From positions 53,485,950 through 53,549,949 of the forward strand of contig OX465579.1 of assembly GCA_950022655.1 (NCBI GenBank): DNA of 64,000 nt. Direction: 5' to 3'. The translations under genes and the position numbers were made by a program. This document shows positions 9,513 to 22,355 of this stretch, in pieces. The DNA is from Alentia gelatinosa (taxonomy: Eukaryota > Annelida > Polychaeta > Phyllodocida > Polynoidae). The notes beneath the pieces were generated by a model. The model worked only from the letters and a program-made list of their open reading frames with translations, had not been told where the DNA came from and did not search any database. Within the stretch, counting starts at the first letter, position 1. The number at the start of each line of letters is the position of its first letter.

Positions 9513-12500
9513 CCGGTTTTGTCGACGGGTGGCCATAAACCACGAGAGGTTGACGCGTAGCAACACACGCGCACTAGAGAATGTATCACAGAGTGGTTCA
9601 CAGAGCCACCTGTCCACATAAGCATCGTGTCTTGGATTTATCATTATCATCCATCTTTTTGAATAAATCAAACCCAGTTATTGCCCTATTAAAGGGTATA
9701 ATAAAAAGGGACTACATGTATTTCTTAACTCTATAGCCCAAAGCGGCCCGTATATCATAGCTTTGAGGCCGTATACCACAAATTTGAATCCATATACCAC
9801 AGTTATGGTATCTGACAGGTTTTATATAATTTGTCGAGGTTTAATGAGTCCCCATACATTTGTATATGATGGGGTCATTGTATACTATGAATAATAAACT
9901 ATAGTACTTAATCATCACACCCAATTTCCCTGCTCAGATTCATGTTATCGTCAGACTTTTACCTCACTGGGGCAAAATGCCCAGAGGGGCGTTTTGCCCC
10001 TGCTAACAATTCCTTATATCAAGTGCCCATAGGGACTGTCCATACATAATGTCATAAAGTCGAAGGACCTTCCAATTTACATGACCAAGCATGATACAGG
10101 GTAGGGGAATGGTCTTGCAGTGCATAACCTCATGTTTGGCAAAAAAGGGACAGAGGTAATGACCCATTCACACTGTGCGACTAGATGGTTTGCAACTAGT
10201 GTTACCAGCCTTGTGACCAGCAGTACCTAGCTTGAGACTTGGCAAACTTGATTGCTTGCAACCTGGGTTACCTACGATACTACAAGTTACAAGCAATTAC
10301 ACTTATATGTGTGAACCATAACCCCTGTGACTAGAAGACCTGTGACTGTCTAAAGCTGTGACTAGAGGGAAGCAAACCAATGCATATGCATGCAGTAGAT
10401 ATGCTTCCAACCATGTTGCATGGAAAATATTACTGGTTTAAGACATGGGGTTAAAGGGGGGCAGGGTCATCTCTGCTATATGTCAATTATAGGGGGGGTC
10501 AAGGATTGCATAACAAAACATGTCACAGGGGAAGGGAGTCAAATAGTCTTTCCCAAAATTATATTTTGGCAACCATATTTTATCTTTTATGGATCATGAT
10601 GCTTGGATGCATCACAACACTATTGGCACATGATACCTCTCAGTATCATTTTTATTAATTACACATTGGATATTAATCAAATTTGGGCATTTTTTGATGA
10701 ATAAGTTACAGGTTAGTAAACATTATGTGGATGCAAATACAGGTTGTACATGTATAGATTATATCAAGGTGATATCTGTAACACTCAGTTCGAACCTCTC
10801 ATTACCTAGCCTTGTCCTTAGGAAGCAAACTTCAGGGGCTTGCCCAACAACATAGGGCTAATGAACAGCAGAGGATTGGCCAATAACATGGGGAAGCCTA
10901 TCTTTTTTCTTGTAAAATTCTTCATTGCTGTCTCAGTTCTTATGACATCAGTCTGCATTACAGCAAGGTATGGGTAGCCATATCAGTGTTGGTGTAAGGA
11001 GTTAGTTGACGCTGATCATGTATGAATGATGACTTTGGGGAAGCCTTTTATTCTTTATCTATTATGTTGGTGCAATGTCTACACTAGATGCGCAAATACA
11101 GCCATTATGCATGCATAAATACAAATCACAGATGTCATATACACTGTCTATGAGGGTGTCCAATAAGGATGTATGTACAATAGACTCCCATATTGCGACC
11201 ACTTGAGGGACTGGGCTAAAATGATCGCATTAGCAGGGCTGTCACAAGACCAAGAGTACAGTATAATTAAATAGATATATTTTAGCATATCAATACAAAT
11301 AAGAAAATATTCAATGGTGTATAAAAGTTGATGATAGGGTATCATACAATCAAATCCTTCACACTCTTTGTCTGTTACTACCTCCCCTGTCATTGATTCA
11401 CTCTGTTAACCCACAAAATTCTTGGCCATGGACATACCCACACCTGTGTCCTGTGTCTACCAACTTATCTCATTTTTCAAATAGAAATCGATATCTACAA
11501 GCAAAGTTTAAGGTAATGAAAAACAGCATGAGCCTCAGACCTATTTGGTCTCATTTTCTTGCTCTTCCCCAATCCCTACAGTGGTATTTTGCATTCAACA
11601 AGTGACCATAGGTAGATAACCCATATTTCTAAGGCATTCTACTTACAAGAAGTGCCACTCTCTTTCCCAAGATACACAATAACAATATTGCAAAGGAGAC
11701 TCATCTCTTTTCGAATGTTCATAATCAAAGACTTGGTTAAGTCTAGGGGTTGATGAGCATGGTCTTGGCCAACAACAGGATGCTCCGGAACATTGATTTG
11801 GCCAACAACAGCAGCTGAAGTAAAGCAGGCTTGGTTGGTTTGGGGTTTCTTTTTTGGGGGTTGGAGATTGGGGGGGGGGGGGGGGGGCAAAAACGTCCAC
11901 CATGAGGGGTATTTTGCTTCTTCTCAAGGTGGGTATCTTGCCCCACTATGACACATTTTAAAAGTCATGACAGTGTCACATGATAGTAGATGAATGCCTC
12001 ACACCAATGTTATGCATGGTTTGTAGGCAGTCTTAAGTTAACAATCAGCTCAATTACTTCACATTTCATATTTTTCAATATATGCAGCACTAAATACATC
12101 ACTGCTCTGCTTATAAGAAGTGGGGCTAAAATATTACTTATGCTATGTAGGGTGCCACGTTGCACTCTTGGTGTTCTTAGAATATACACACGTTAATGTC
12201 TCTGTATTCATCACTTTCAAACGTAATATAGGGCCAGAAGTGACGTTTATGTTGCTATACTTAAGGTGGGCCTTTTGACCTACATGAGCGTCTTGCCCTA
12301 TCCTACCCAATTACTAAAAAGTGACTGCAATAGAATTTAAGAGAATTTACTTTTTAGAACTATCAACTTATATTAAAAGGAATAATGTCTTTGCTACACA
12401 ATCAATGCATTCGATAATATCCATATAATATCCCTCAGCTCCTATTTGACCTCTTAGTAAAAGAAATGAGAGTCTTTTAAACGGTGGGAGATTTCCCTTT

Positions 12501-14374
12501 GAAAGCACTCCATAGAGTGGAGACTCTTTATACAGTCGACAAGACCAGTCTGTAGAATACTGTCTTCGCTATTAACCTCCTTATCATTGTCATAAGTGAG
12601 GCTGGGCATGCCTGGAAATAGCCTAAGCAATTTCCTGCAGGAGACCAGGCCAAGCAATATCGCGGCATGAATTTATCATTCCTGTAGTTGAGAGAGAGAA
12701 AAGAAGAGACAGGCACAGATATAAATTTAGAGATGGAAAGAGTGACGCAGGTACTAAAGAAGAAACCAACAAGTTTTGGTCAAAGTCGTCGTTCTCCACA
12801 GGTTTGATGCGGAGTGATATATCTTTTTATTAATCAGTTTTTAATCCAACAAAATACAGACGAACAGGACAAGCAGTTGTATATTTATATGCATTATTTC
12901 GTCTTCATGAAGTTATATACAACTAGAAACAGCAAAATACTGCCACATGACACTGTCATTATTACACTTCCATAGATACATTTCTTATAGTTGCAAGTTG
13001 TATGCAAGTTGGAGGTGATAGATATGAACGAGGCAACTGCCGAGGGAATATCACGTAGCGCTCAAAACAAGTTACTTTCTGTATCTATTTCTCCCCTGAA
13101 CACACTAAAAGAATCAACGACACACAGGATAGAGACCATGGAGAACAGACTATGATACTCGTAGAGATAAAGTCAGTGAGACAGAGATAGAGAGGCGAAG
13201 AGAAAGAAGGAGGCAGAGGCAGGGACAGAGAGAGAAAGTGATTATTCGATGTGTGATTAGGCCAGCATAACTACACCCCGTGATCCTGCCCCTAACTCCA
13301 GCTTTGTACTAAATCTATGCTAACCTCCTGACTGGTAACATTCTTTTCCCTCTTGCCTAGATAGGAACGTATGATGGACGACCAAATATCTTCCGCCCGA
13401 TGTCTCGCATCTCCAGGTCATGTGACCGCAATCACGTGTGCGGAAATGAAAGGCTGGGATTAATCCAAACCTACCTGCCATTAATGGCGGAGTGGAGGGG
13501 AGGGATGGGGGTCAACGTAACTGCTCCGGAACGGTAGTGGGCGGGGTAGGAGTAGGTAGGAGGGAAAGTGGTCTTAGAAAAAAAGTCAACTACTGCAAAT
13601 CATTGGGGATAATTTCGAGACGTCATCGTCAAATTGTTAGTGGTAAATATGATTTGTCATTAAGGGGGGTGGGGTTGGGGGAGGTGTAGAGGACTAAAAC
13701 AAGTATGCAAAGATGTACCAGCAGCACACTATGAAGATAATGAATCTGCAGATGGATTTGTCAAGGCAGCTTTTTACATTGAGATTAGTAGAAAAGAGCA
13801 CTTAGCCATCTGTTCTCTTCAAATTGGAATAGCCGACATTTTCCCTCGTTTCAGTACCCGGCCTATCATTTACAGTGCACTGTCACTACCAGTGCATGTA
13901 TTAGTCTTGGTGACTCTATATTTAGCACTATACTATTCACAAAAAACATTATAATATATCCATGTGAAGGATCCAGTAGTGAAAACTATAGTAGTGGTTT
14001 CGGGCAGGCTGAAATAGCATTGAGTTAACGATACAAATGGAAGACGTGCGTAATTTCTGGATAACCCGAATATTTAGGAAGACGGTTTTGAGTACTTCTT
14101 CCCGGTATCCACAAAGACTTCCAAAAACACCATCTTACCCTGCGAATTGATATAATAAAGAGAAATAATAATTCATTTGTTAATAATAGTGTTCAGCATT
14201 CATATAAATATTGTTGTTTAATAGAGATAAGGAATTATCATTCTTTTTTATCAGTGTTTCGAAATATGCATTATTCACTTTCTATACAAAAGGTAATGTT
14301 TTTCAGAACACCTTGATTCATCAAAGTGATGCACTTTGTAAGTCAAGAGTAAGGTGACATGCACATGCGATGGT
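9513..14374. other. About 4.9 kb without a recognised gene
   Basis: AT-rich DNA with a G tract at 11870-11887, a purine-rich patch at 13160-13240, and at 10180-10380 a stretch rich in repeated tgactag/gcaacc-type words. A frame preceded by an acceptor-like ctctctcaactacag at 12.7 kb (minus) has no recognisable product. I cannot support a gene here. Confidence 0.35.
11870..11887 (+). repeat. Poly(G) tract
   Basis: Eighteen consecutive G on the plus strand. Confidence 0.9.
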
Positions 14375-14391
14375 GGGGGGGGGGGGGGGGG
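14375..14391 (+). repeat. Poly(G) tract
   Basis: About seventeen consecutive G. The flanks show no further structure. Confidence 0.9.
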
Positions 14392-15125
14392 AGAGATTAA
14401 TACATCGACCTCGGCGTGTTAGCGGGGATTACCAGTTAATATCACTCCCTCCTCAAGATTAGGAACCACGTACTGCCAACTTGATTATCAGGGTTAGGCA
14501 CGAGAGATCGACCCAGTGTAGTGGGTGCATGAGTGCCAGTCGAACTTGAACTCGGGTGATCTACTATTGACTTTTTATCATTTCTTTCTCAGTTTGTGTA
14601 GGAAAATAGATCGGCTATCCAGGGACATTTATCTAGTACATCTTTGTAATTAATCACAGGTTCGAAAGATTTTAAAATCTAAGATATAAATGTAATCATA
14701 ATCGCAAAGTGTGCTATTGACTATATACTTCTGAAATATACATGGATCCCATAGTGCCTCTTTTTTGTGGAATGTAAACGATGGGACTGTACACATTACC
14801 GATAACAAGGGCTTTTCTAAATAGGTAAATGGAAAGGATTACTCTCTTGAGAGTAAAATTCCAAGACATATCGTATATGTATGGCTAAACCCATAATGAA
14901 TTAGCTTTATTTTACTACTCTCACCATTACTCTAACCCATTAACTACCTGTCAGCACATTAGGTAGTTATTTTCTGTGCAAAAGCCCATAAATATCTTTG
15001 ATATAAATATTAGTTATTTTTGTTGTTCTTTATTTCCTGCCTATTCATAGGAATGAGTCCATCTAGGAAATCATTTCATGAATATCAGGAAGATCAATAT
15101 TTGAAAATAATGATAATGCATAGTA

Positions 15126-15140
15126 CCCCCCCCCCCCCCC
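15126..15140 (+). repeat. Poly(C) tract
   Basis: Fifteen consecutive C. No other signal in the flanks. Confidence 0.9.
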
Positions 15141-15360
15141 TTCAATGCAGTCTACCTTCTAATGCGGCCATCAGTATTGTATAGGAGACCATGGCTGTCT
15201 GGCCTTATGTATATGAGTCTTGGTTTGATCTATTTACTATGGTTGTTGGGTAGAGCGTTAAGATATATTTGCACCAAGTGCCGAAGGCATACTGACAAAA
15301 GAATACATATGTAATGGAACCAACAGAACTTATAATAACAATATACGGATAATACGTGTC

Positions 15361-16080
15361 CTACCGTCTGTTGGCTTGCAGCGGGCTGCGGGATCCCAGC
15401 ATTCCACCCTGGAGGACTCCGCTCCTCCTCCGGAAGGCCTTGTTTAAGTGTTGCCGTCACCGGGACCTCCTCCGGGGCCCTGCGCCACACTCCAGCCGCT
15501 ATCAGTTCCTTCCTCCAGCGAGTCTCATGTCTGAGGCAGTGGCTGCCGTTTGGTATAGCGGGAGGAGGCAGCGTGGTAGTTCCGCCGTTTCTACACCTCC
15601 AGTCGGAGTGAGTCACATCCTACTTGCTATTCTACTTAGGAAGCTAGCGGAGTTGGAGAGAGTGAACTAGGATGCTATATGCATGTATATTGGCCCACCC
15701 TTCCCTGGTGCATCCAGAGCCGTTGTCCATTCACGCCGACTACTAGCGATGACCAGATGGCGCGAACACAGGGACCAATCCCGGACCAAACGGTCAGTCA
15801 CTCCAGAGCAGCTGATCAGGGAATGCTGGGGGACACTCACGACACCTGTCGGGACGCCAGTGAGGACGCTAGGGTGACGTCATAACGCGGAACCAGCAGC
15901 AGGCGCCACACACAGGACTTCAGTTTCGGTGCTTGGGACGCATTCATCCGGTCTATTGATGCAGATCGGATCCATTTTTAGATCTGAGAGGTGAGGTTAG
16001 TACTCGCTTTGAGCGGCGACCACCGAGCGGGTCAGTCTGCTCGGGCGGACAGAACGGGCTGCTCACGTACGGCTCACCTG
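15361..16080 (-). promoter_or_regulatory. CpG-rich candidate promoter and first exon
   Basis: The composition changes abruptly to CpG-rich. Present are a full CRE (tgacgtca, 15875-15882), a CCAAT box (ggaccaatccc near 15773), and on the minus strand a ccaatatacatgcatata segment near 15690. On the minus strand a frame open to about 15616 runs down to a donor-like acg|gtagga near 15359. An ATG near 15397 (MLGSRSPLQANR) would start a short first coding exon. This could be the promoter of the minus-strand gene whose last exons lie at 4.5-6.7 kb. Frames are also open on the plus strand, so the coding direction is not proven. Confidence 0.35.
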
Positions 16081-16089
16081 GCCACTTAT

Positions 16090-16926
16090 TCCTATGTCAA
16101 AGAAGCGAGGCGGGTGAAGGAAGCCCTCTATCCTTCTTCTCTCCGGTGCCGCCCCTGTGTGAGTCTGTGAGAGGGTGGAATGGATGTCAGCGCTACAAAG
16201 GTATAGGGGAGCGGCGATGGGGAAAAGATGAGGAAACACTGGAGAGAGGTTGTGGGTGGTCCTTGGGTGAGGCGGGCAGCTGCTAGCCTAAAACTATTAC
16301 AAACCAACAATCTCCTTATTGCTACATGTATCCCCCCAATGTTTCTCCATATACATCTGTATTACCCACCTCTAGAGGATACTCCTAGAACATTGGAAGG
16401 TGAGCAAGTGATTATTGTCCAAAATGGAGGGAAATACATGTAGTTTTTACTCGTATTGAAATATGTTTTTAAATTCAATCATCTGAAGACATTTATTATC
16501 AGAATATGAAAAACAGTCTAAGTATAAGTCTGAATATAATATGAGTGTAGAACCTTCCCATTTTAATCGCATGCAGTTTTATGTTTCCGTCCCTTAGGTA
16601 TTTTTTTTAGTTTAAGAATGCTGTGGGACATCATGACAGCTTTTGAACCTCATAATGATATGTGGGCAACGCTGAAAGCGAGGCTCACGTCCATTATATA
16701 ACCTCACACAACAAAGGATTCCAGAATAATATCTGTATACATATACAACAGAGATGTATCGAGTGGGGTACGGTCACACGTCCTTTTACCGAGAAGGGGC
16801 TGAGAATTTTGTAAACGTAGTCTTAGTTTAAGCTAAGTTAGTTTCTACCTTTATACTTAAAGAGTTATGATGATGTACATTGTACAGCAGTGGTTCATTT
16901 TCAGGAAGAATTGACACTATCAAAGC
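16090..16926. other. No recognised gene
   Basis: AT-rich; I see no ORF with a motif and no strong repeat. Confidence 0.4.
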
Positions 16927-16928
16927 CT

Positions 16929-17118
16929 ATTAGAACTCCGCCTAACGGACACCCCGCGCAAGCGGTACCGCGCATTAACGGACGCTTTTGCGCGGAACGG
17001 TTCCCTATGATAGATATTCATTTTAGCCCGTGTAAGCGAACATACAGCGTAAGCTGGCATCCCATGTAAGCGGACTTTTTGATCGGAACGGAGATTGCCT
17101 GCGTACGTGGGGTTCTAC
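16929..17118. mobile_element. pogo/Tigger-like MITE
   Basis: The left end is ttagaactccgcctaacgga. The right end on the other strand begins agtagaaccccacgtacg. The interior repeats aacggac / taagcggac words of the kind found at pogo/Tigger-type termini and in their nonautonomous derivatives. TA dinucleotides flank both ends, as expected for TA-targeting elements. There is no coding capacity, and divergence between ends indicates an old copy. Confidence 0.5.
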
Positions 17119-18543
17119 TTAGTGAGGGGGTTATGCACAGCCTGTGGGCCTTCGGCGATCTTCCTAGACACATTTGTAGTTTCATGTGTGGCCTAAAAAG
17201 CAAAATCTTGTATACCCTTGGTACATGTGTATAATATGATAAAACGAGAAAGATAAGACAAGAAGGAGTTATGTCAAGATGACCCAAGGACCCAAGACAT
17301 GATTCTTTTTCAAAATAGAATTATGTCAAGATGTCACCAGGAATTGCAGCTCCATTGATAATGGACATTTTTCTGTCGTCTCCCAGTGTCATTAGGGTAC
17401 ACCGCACCTCGAAACGTAGTGTAAATAGTCCATGAAATAATCACAACCCATCAAACATCAAATAGAAATGATAATAAGATATCGCACATATAAATTGACC
17501 CCTGATACATTTTGCTGAAACAAGAACTTTTTAAATTTGTGATAATATGTTATCAGCGTCGAGAGGGTTAATGCACAGGCATATTACCTAACTTCCCCTC
17601 TGTAGACGCTCCGCTCTATAATAATCCACACTCCTTCCTATTTCCTCTGCCTATGTTCCCATGGTGCCCTGTAATAGAATGCGCTGTCTCGAGAGCTTCA
17701 ATCAATACATCTCTCCGTCTTACATAAAGTGACAGGTACTGAAATATTAACCTTTTTACAAGTATCGTATTTCACAAAATCCTATCATGTCTCTTGTTTT
17801 GCAAAGTATTTCATAGGCAATGCTTGCAGTGCTGAGTATGATCCCATCTAGCGTTTATGTGAACACGTCTATAACTGAAACTCGAATGGCATTAGACTGC
17901 ACCACTCAAGCCATAGTATCGTGTGAAAGAGAGTAGAGACCAAGCTACTTTAATGACCTTGTAGATCCCTTCATTTTAGTTCTCTGTTCGAAGCGAGAGA
18001 CATGGCATAATCAGTAGTGGATATACTTGTCTGTATCCAAGTTGACATCAATATAATGTGTGAATTATTATGTCGAATGCTGTGTGAAATAACACAAAAA
18101 TTCGATTATTGAACGAAAGCATGCCTACATAAACATAATATGTTATGTAGATCTCTCCTTACTGACGTTCAGCCACTGTTTATTCTGAAACAATGTTCGA
18201 ATATTGCAATCGCCTAAAAAGCTTGTCACATCTCCCTTCTTCTCATGGTCCTTTCTATTCCTGCTACCCCATGCATGTGCGCATAGTAATAAACTCCAAA
18301 TCCCAGTCCCAATCCTCGACCAACCGATCATCATCGTACGCCGTTATGTATTTTCACCCTGTTCCGGTTATCCATCCTCGAGTGCGTCCATACCTGGGAT
18401 AGGATGGGCCCACTCTGAACCCGGCTAGAGAGCCCTCAGACCCCAGGATCACAGGGGTTGGAGGAGGGCGCCACACGCTATCTCTATGTTAATGAACTTC
18501 TACAGACAGCTACACCATGCTAATTTGGCCTTTCTGCGATTTG
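17119..18543. other. No recognised gene
   Basis: AT-rich DNA. A near-duplicate ttatgtcaagatg word occurs at about 17270 and 17322. Open frames at 18143-18428 overlap on both strands and carry no motif. Confidence 0.35.
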
Positions 18544-18605
18544 TCTCTGGTGCTACAATGGGTGAACAGCGTATTCTCTGGTGCTACAATGGGTGAACAG
18601 CGTAT
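18544..18605 (+). repeat. Perfect tandem duplication of 31 bp
   Basis: 18544-18574 and 18575-18605 are identical. Identity indicates a recent replication-slippage or end-joining duplication. Confidence 0.9.
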
Positions 18606-19094
18606 TGGGTAAGAAAGCGTGTTAAATAGAACAAGCTTTTTGTTGAATATGGCTTGGCTTCAGTATTCTATACACAAATTGGAATGCCATGTGAATCAAT
18701 CTATTGCTATAGATCTTTCTAATCAATACTTCACCCTGAACAGGACACCTTTTGATTCACTAGTGCAGTCAGCTATGTAGATACCCCTCTGATAAAGTTA
18801 AGAAGTGTTTATTTTGCGATTGCAAGGGGTGGATAATGTAGGTTTGAAACATACGGAATATAAACGTGTATTCGTATCTCATAATAAATCATAGTCTGAT
18901 GCATTTCACATGGCTGAAAGTCTCATACCACGGTTGACCAGTCCTTTGAATGAGAGGCCTGTTATGGCATTGCATGGAATGAGGCGTTGACAAGCGTAAG
19001 CAACATTCGCCTTTGGTGGCCGTTGAATTCTGCCACCTGAAATCTGTTTTTTTTTATTCTACGTGTGGTAGACTCTTTAAGTATATGATAATAC

Positions 19095-19240
19095 GAAAAC
19101 AGGCTGAATGTCTTCGTACGTCAAAATACTTGGTAAAATTATTGCTCAGATATATCCCTTTTCCTACAGCATCGGGAAATATTTGATCAATAATTTTACC
19201 GCTTATTTTTGACGTACGAAGACAGTGAACCAGTTTCCGT
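19095..19240. repeat. Fold-back element with about 37-bp arms
   Basis: The arm at 19109-19144 (starting tgtcttcgtacgtcaaaa) is complementary to 19188-19224 with a few mismatches. Weaker complementarity extends outward to about 19095 and 19240. A spacer of about 43 bp separates the arms. No ORF; consistent with a small MITE or snap-back element. Confidence 0.7.
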
Positions 19241-19852
19241 ATGCCACATATGCAATCATTTCAGCAATAATGCCCGTTATTTATATGAATGATTACGAAA
19301 GTTTTAATTTCGATGTATCTTATCACGACTTCATACTATGCCGACTTAATATATCCGCTCTGCTTTGGTCTCCTCAGTAGGCACATGGTGTAGTCATGAC
19401 GACTAATGTGAAAGAGAGCTGAGGCTTATGGTAAATTAATTACTATACATTACCACTACAGATTTAAGAAGGATTTCCCTGAAACAGAAATACCCTCAAG
19501 AGATTCAAGGACCTTACATCATGCTTAATTGATATCGACCTGAACTGGATATGTAGTGAAGACACTGTCCACGTAACCACTGTCAGATCTTATGAAGTTA
19601 CATAATGATAACGCTATATTCATTGAGGTCGTCAAAGGCACCGTCCATTTTTAGGATTCCCTTAGGCGCATGCGTGATCAACATAGCCCTGGGTAACGCA
19701 TGGAGATCTGATAACATAAATGTTTAATCCGGATTTTATACAGATCTACCTAACAGACAGTAATACACACTTACAAGCATAGCCATCCAAACAACCATAC
19801 ATTGATATACAAATATTAACTTACAATGAACTTATGAATATAATATGATCTG

Positions 19853-20280
19853 AAAATCTACAAAACCGCAATACTCCCTTATATTGATTACGGTGATGTT
19901 TTATACAATTCTGGATATTCAAAATATTTAGACAAACTACAAAAAATTCAAAATAAAGCACTACGCCTATGTTTGAAAATGCCTATTTTGATCCCAGTTA
20001 TAAATTTATATAAGTTGGCAAATACATCCTTATTATCTGACAGGAGAGAGAGACACGTTTTAAATTACATGTATAAGCGAAGTAGAAAAATGATTATGTT
20101 AATCAGAACCCGCTTCCGACTAGAATGTATAATGCTCCTGTACTTAATTATAACAAACCAGACTGTACCGCATATATGAAATCGTTACATTTTATGGGAA
20201 GTAAGTCATGGAACTAGCAACCAATGATTGTTAGGAATACCAAAACATATAAAATGTTTAAGTCGTTGAGAAAAGGAAAA
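19853..20280 (+). pseudogene. Non-LTR retrotransposon, 3'-end coding fragment
   Basis: Translation gives the C-terminal region that follows the reverse transcriptase in jockey/CR1-type elements: TAILPYIDYGDVLYNS, then LQKIQNKALRLCL, DRRERHVLNYMYKRS and, after one frameshift, MYNAPVLNYNKPDC and a WN motif. The same order of blocks occurs at 63.3-63.8 kb, so both belong to related families. The fragment is 5'-truncated at the start of this domain, as is usual for target-primed reverse transcription, and carries at least one frameshift and one stop. It is non-functional. Confidence 0.75.
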
Positions 20281-20499
20281 TGTTAGATAAATTAGCTGAT
20301 ACTCCATTTATAGATGTCCAAATAATTGAAATTTAAAAGTTTATTTATAACCCTTGATATTGAGCGCCATAGAATTTATTTTTGAAAACTTAAATGTTAA
20401 GTAACTTCGAATAGGACATCTGGCTTATGTGTGGATATGGTGAGATGTACACGTATTTTCTGGAATATAACGTCTATTTTTCAATATGACTTGAAGAAA

Positions 20500-20665
20500 C
20501 TGTTTGGCAAAGCCATGAAAATCAATTGCATTGCAATTGAGGCAACTACCCCTTTATTGGGCACAATATTGAACTTTACTGAAGAAACCCGGATGATAAA
20601 GCGACATTTGTGTTTACTACTTGGACCTAATAAAGAAATGATGATTAAAAAAAGATCATCTATGG
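20500..20665 (+). repeat. Diverged dispersed repeat, copy B
   Basis: Shares the ordered blocks gccatgaaaat, caattgagg, cctttattgggc and taataaagaa with 2340-2600. No coding potential. Confidence 0.45.
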
Positions 20666-20699
20666 TCTATAATTTATAGTTTAGCTTGATTTGATGAAA

Positions 20700-21273
20700 C
20701 TTGTATAATTTGTCTGTTTGATTGACTGTGATGTCTCAGTATTGCCCTGTCACTTTGTTAATGTCCATTGACCATCGTATGGAAGATCGCCAATAGGCGA
20801 ATACTTTATGTCAATAAACACTACAGAATATGTAGCAATGGCTCGGTTCAGCAAGGCAACGCCATGGCAAGACATGTACCACTAAGCATCGATACGTTCA
20901 GCTCAAGAGCGACCAACCGTGTCCGAACGTATAAATTAACAGTAGTGGCCTATGATAACTTGAACTAGTACTTGTCTTTAGATGATTCAAAGATTACTTT
21001 TAAGAAGAAAAAAACCCGTAACAACTAGCCGAAACTTACGTAACGCTTAGGCGAGGGACAATTGGTTGGTATGCTAAGTTGGTGTATAGTTGGTATTGGT
21101 GGTTGGCTTCATGTTTTGAATAATACTTCGTAGTGTTTCCCGAGCTTACGTCTTCTCCAAGAGGCACCTTTGGAGGCAAATGACCACCACGGAGGTGGGC
21201 GACCACTGGTGTGGGGAGGCGATGTTACTTGACCCAGACACCTACAGTGTGACTCAAGGGGTCTCCTTTTATA

Positions 21274-21276
<3 letters not shown>
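20700..21276. other. No recognised gene
   Basis: I see no motif-bearing frame or strong repeat between the dispersed repeat and the (TA)n array. Confidence 0.35.

Positions 21277-21361
<85 letters not shown>
21277..21361. repeat. (TA)n microsatellite
   Basis: About 42 TA units. Tyr/Ile-repeat frames across it are artefacts. Confidence 0.95.
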
Positions 21362-21363
<2 letters not shown>

Positions 21364-21542
21364 ATACAAAGTTTACACTTGTGGTCCATGGTCTGGTTTA
21401 TGCTTAGGAGTTGCGTTTCTCGCTTTGTGTGTCCCCAGTTTTATCCACATTACCTGATCTTTCATAGACTAGTATTCAAAGCTGCCTTTTCCAATGGATT
21501 ACGGTAGATTTAACCTTGCTTGCTAAAGTAATCTGAATATTT

Positions 21543-21596
21543 TAGACATTAATTCGAAGCTAAATGTTCTAGACATTAATTCGAAGCGGGTATTGT
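21543..21596 (+). repeat. Tandem duplication of 27 bp (core 18 bp identical)
   Basis: tagacattaattcgaagc occurs at 21543-21560 and 21570-21587. Confidence 0.75.
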
Positions 21597-21744
21597 GTAG
21601 GGTCCAATGGAGCATCGTCGGGGTAAGTCTTCGCCAGGAGATCGTGTCTAGACTAAACGTGAGGTATATCTGGAGAACTCGGTAAACTTAGGCTCATGTA
21701 TTGTATATTTTGTATCTGTAGGATGGCACGTTTACAACTGGACT

Positions 21745-22355
21745 ATCAGTAAACTTGAATATCGAAGAAATCATCACTTACGCTGTTTTATGTATAAGAG
21801 AGCTCAACAAATTGAATACCGTGATAATACTCCTGGGCGTACACGTAACTTTGATGCTCCGTTGTTGTTGATGCCAAGACCAAATAATACTTCTTTTATG
21901 TACTCTGTACTGTATCATGGTGGAAGAGCGTGGAATCAGTTGTCTCCAACTACTAAGAACATTCCTACATATAAAGAATTTAAGGGTATATCGAAATTTT
22001 GTATGAACGAAAAAAATCCCTCAGCTTCTGGAAAGAAGACTGTTATTTTGAGCCATGTCAATCTAGTTTCTTAAATTTTCGGACTGAAGATCTCTATCAG
22101 GTACTAATGTAAAATCAAAAGTTAATCTTGCCTAACCGTATATGCAATCTGGTGAATCAGTGTGAAACTGTATCACATTGCTAAATGTAACTAAATTGTA
22201 TTTTGTTATGACGTTTGATCACATATACCCTTTAAATCTTAAGGCTGATGCAATCGGCCACTTTGTTTGATGCGCTGGACTTCAGCTGTTATTGTACTAT
22301 TCCAACGTATGTATTGGCGTCAATAAAGAAAATTTTGAAAAAAACAGCAAAAACA
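21745..22355 (+). pseudogene. Non-LTR retrotransposon, C-terminal fragment with 3' tail
   Basis: The frame at 21745-22073 encodes the extreme C-terminus of a jockey/CR1-type element: FMYKRAQQIEYRD, TRNFDAPLLLMPRPN, then YHGGRAWNQLSP and a KEFKG segment. These blocks match in order those at 63.5-63.8 kb and 32.4-32.6 kb. The stop codon is followed by about 250 bp of untranslated sequence ending in caataaagaaaattttgaaa and an A-rich tail near 22340, which marks the 3' end of the insertion. It is severely 5'-truncated and dead on arrival. Confidence 0.75.

Noticed and set aside
10785..10805. Minus-strand aggttcgaact, resembling a tRNA T-loop
   Set aside because: The flanks do not pair as a T stem, and no anticodon arm or acceptor stem is found at the right distance.
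12454..12716. Minus-strand frame after an acceptor-like ctctctcaactacag
   Set aside because: No donor, no recognisable product and no phase link to the exons at 4.5-6.7 kb could be shown.
13360..13500. Homeodomain- and E-box-like words (ggattaatcc, tcacgtgtg) as an enhancer
   Set aside because: Short words of this kind are common; without conservation or chromatin data they cannot be called.
13663..13952. Stop-to-stop plus-strand frame of about 96 codons (AFYIEISRKEHLAIC region)
   Set aside because: It has no start codon, no splice-consistent borders and no family motif. Frames of this length are expected by chance in a window this size.
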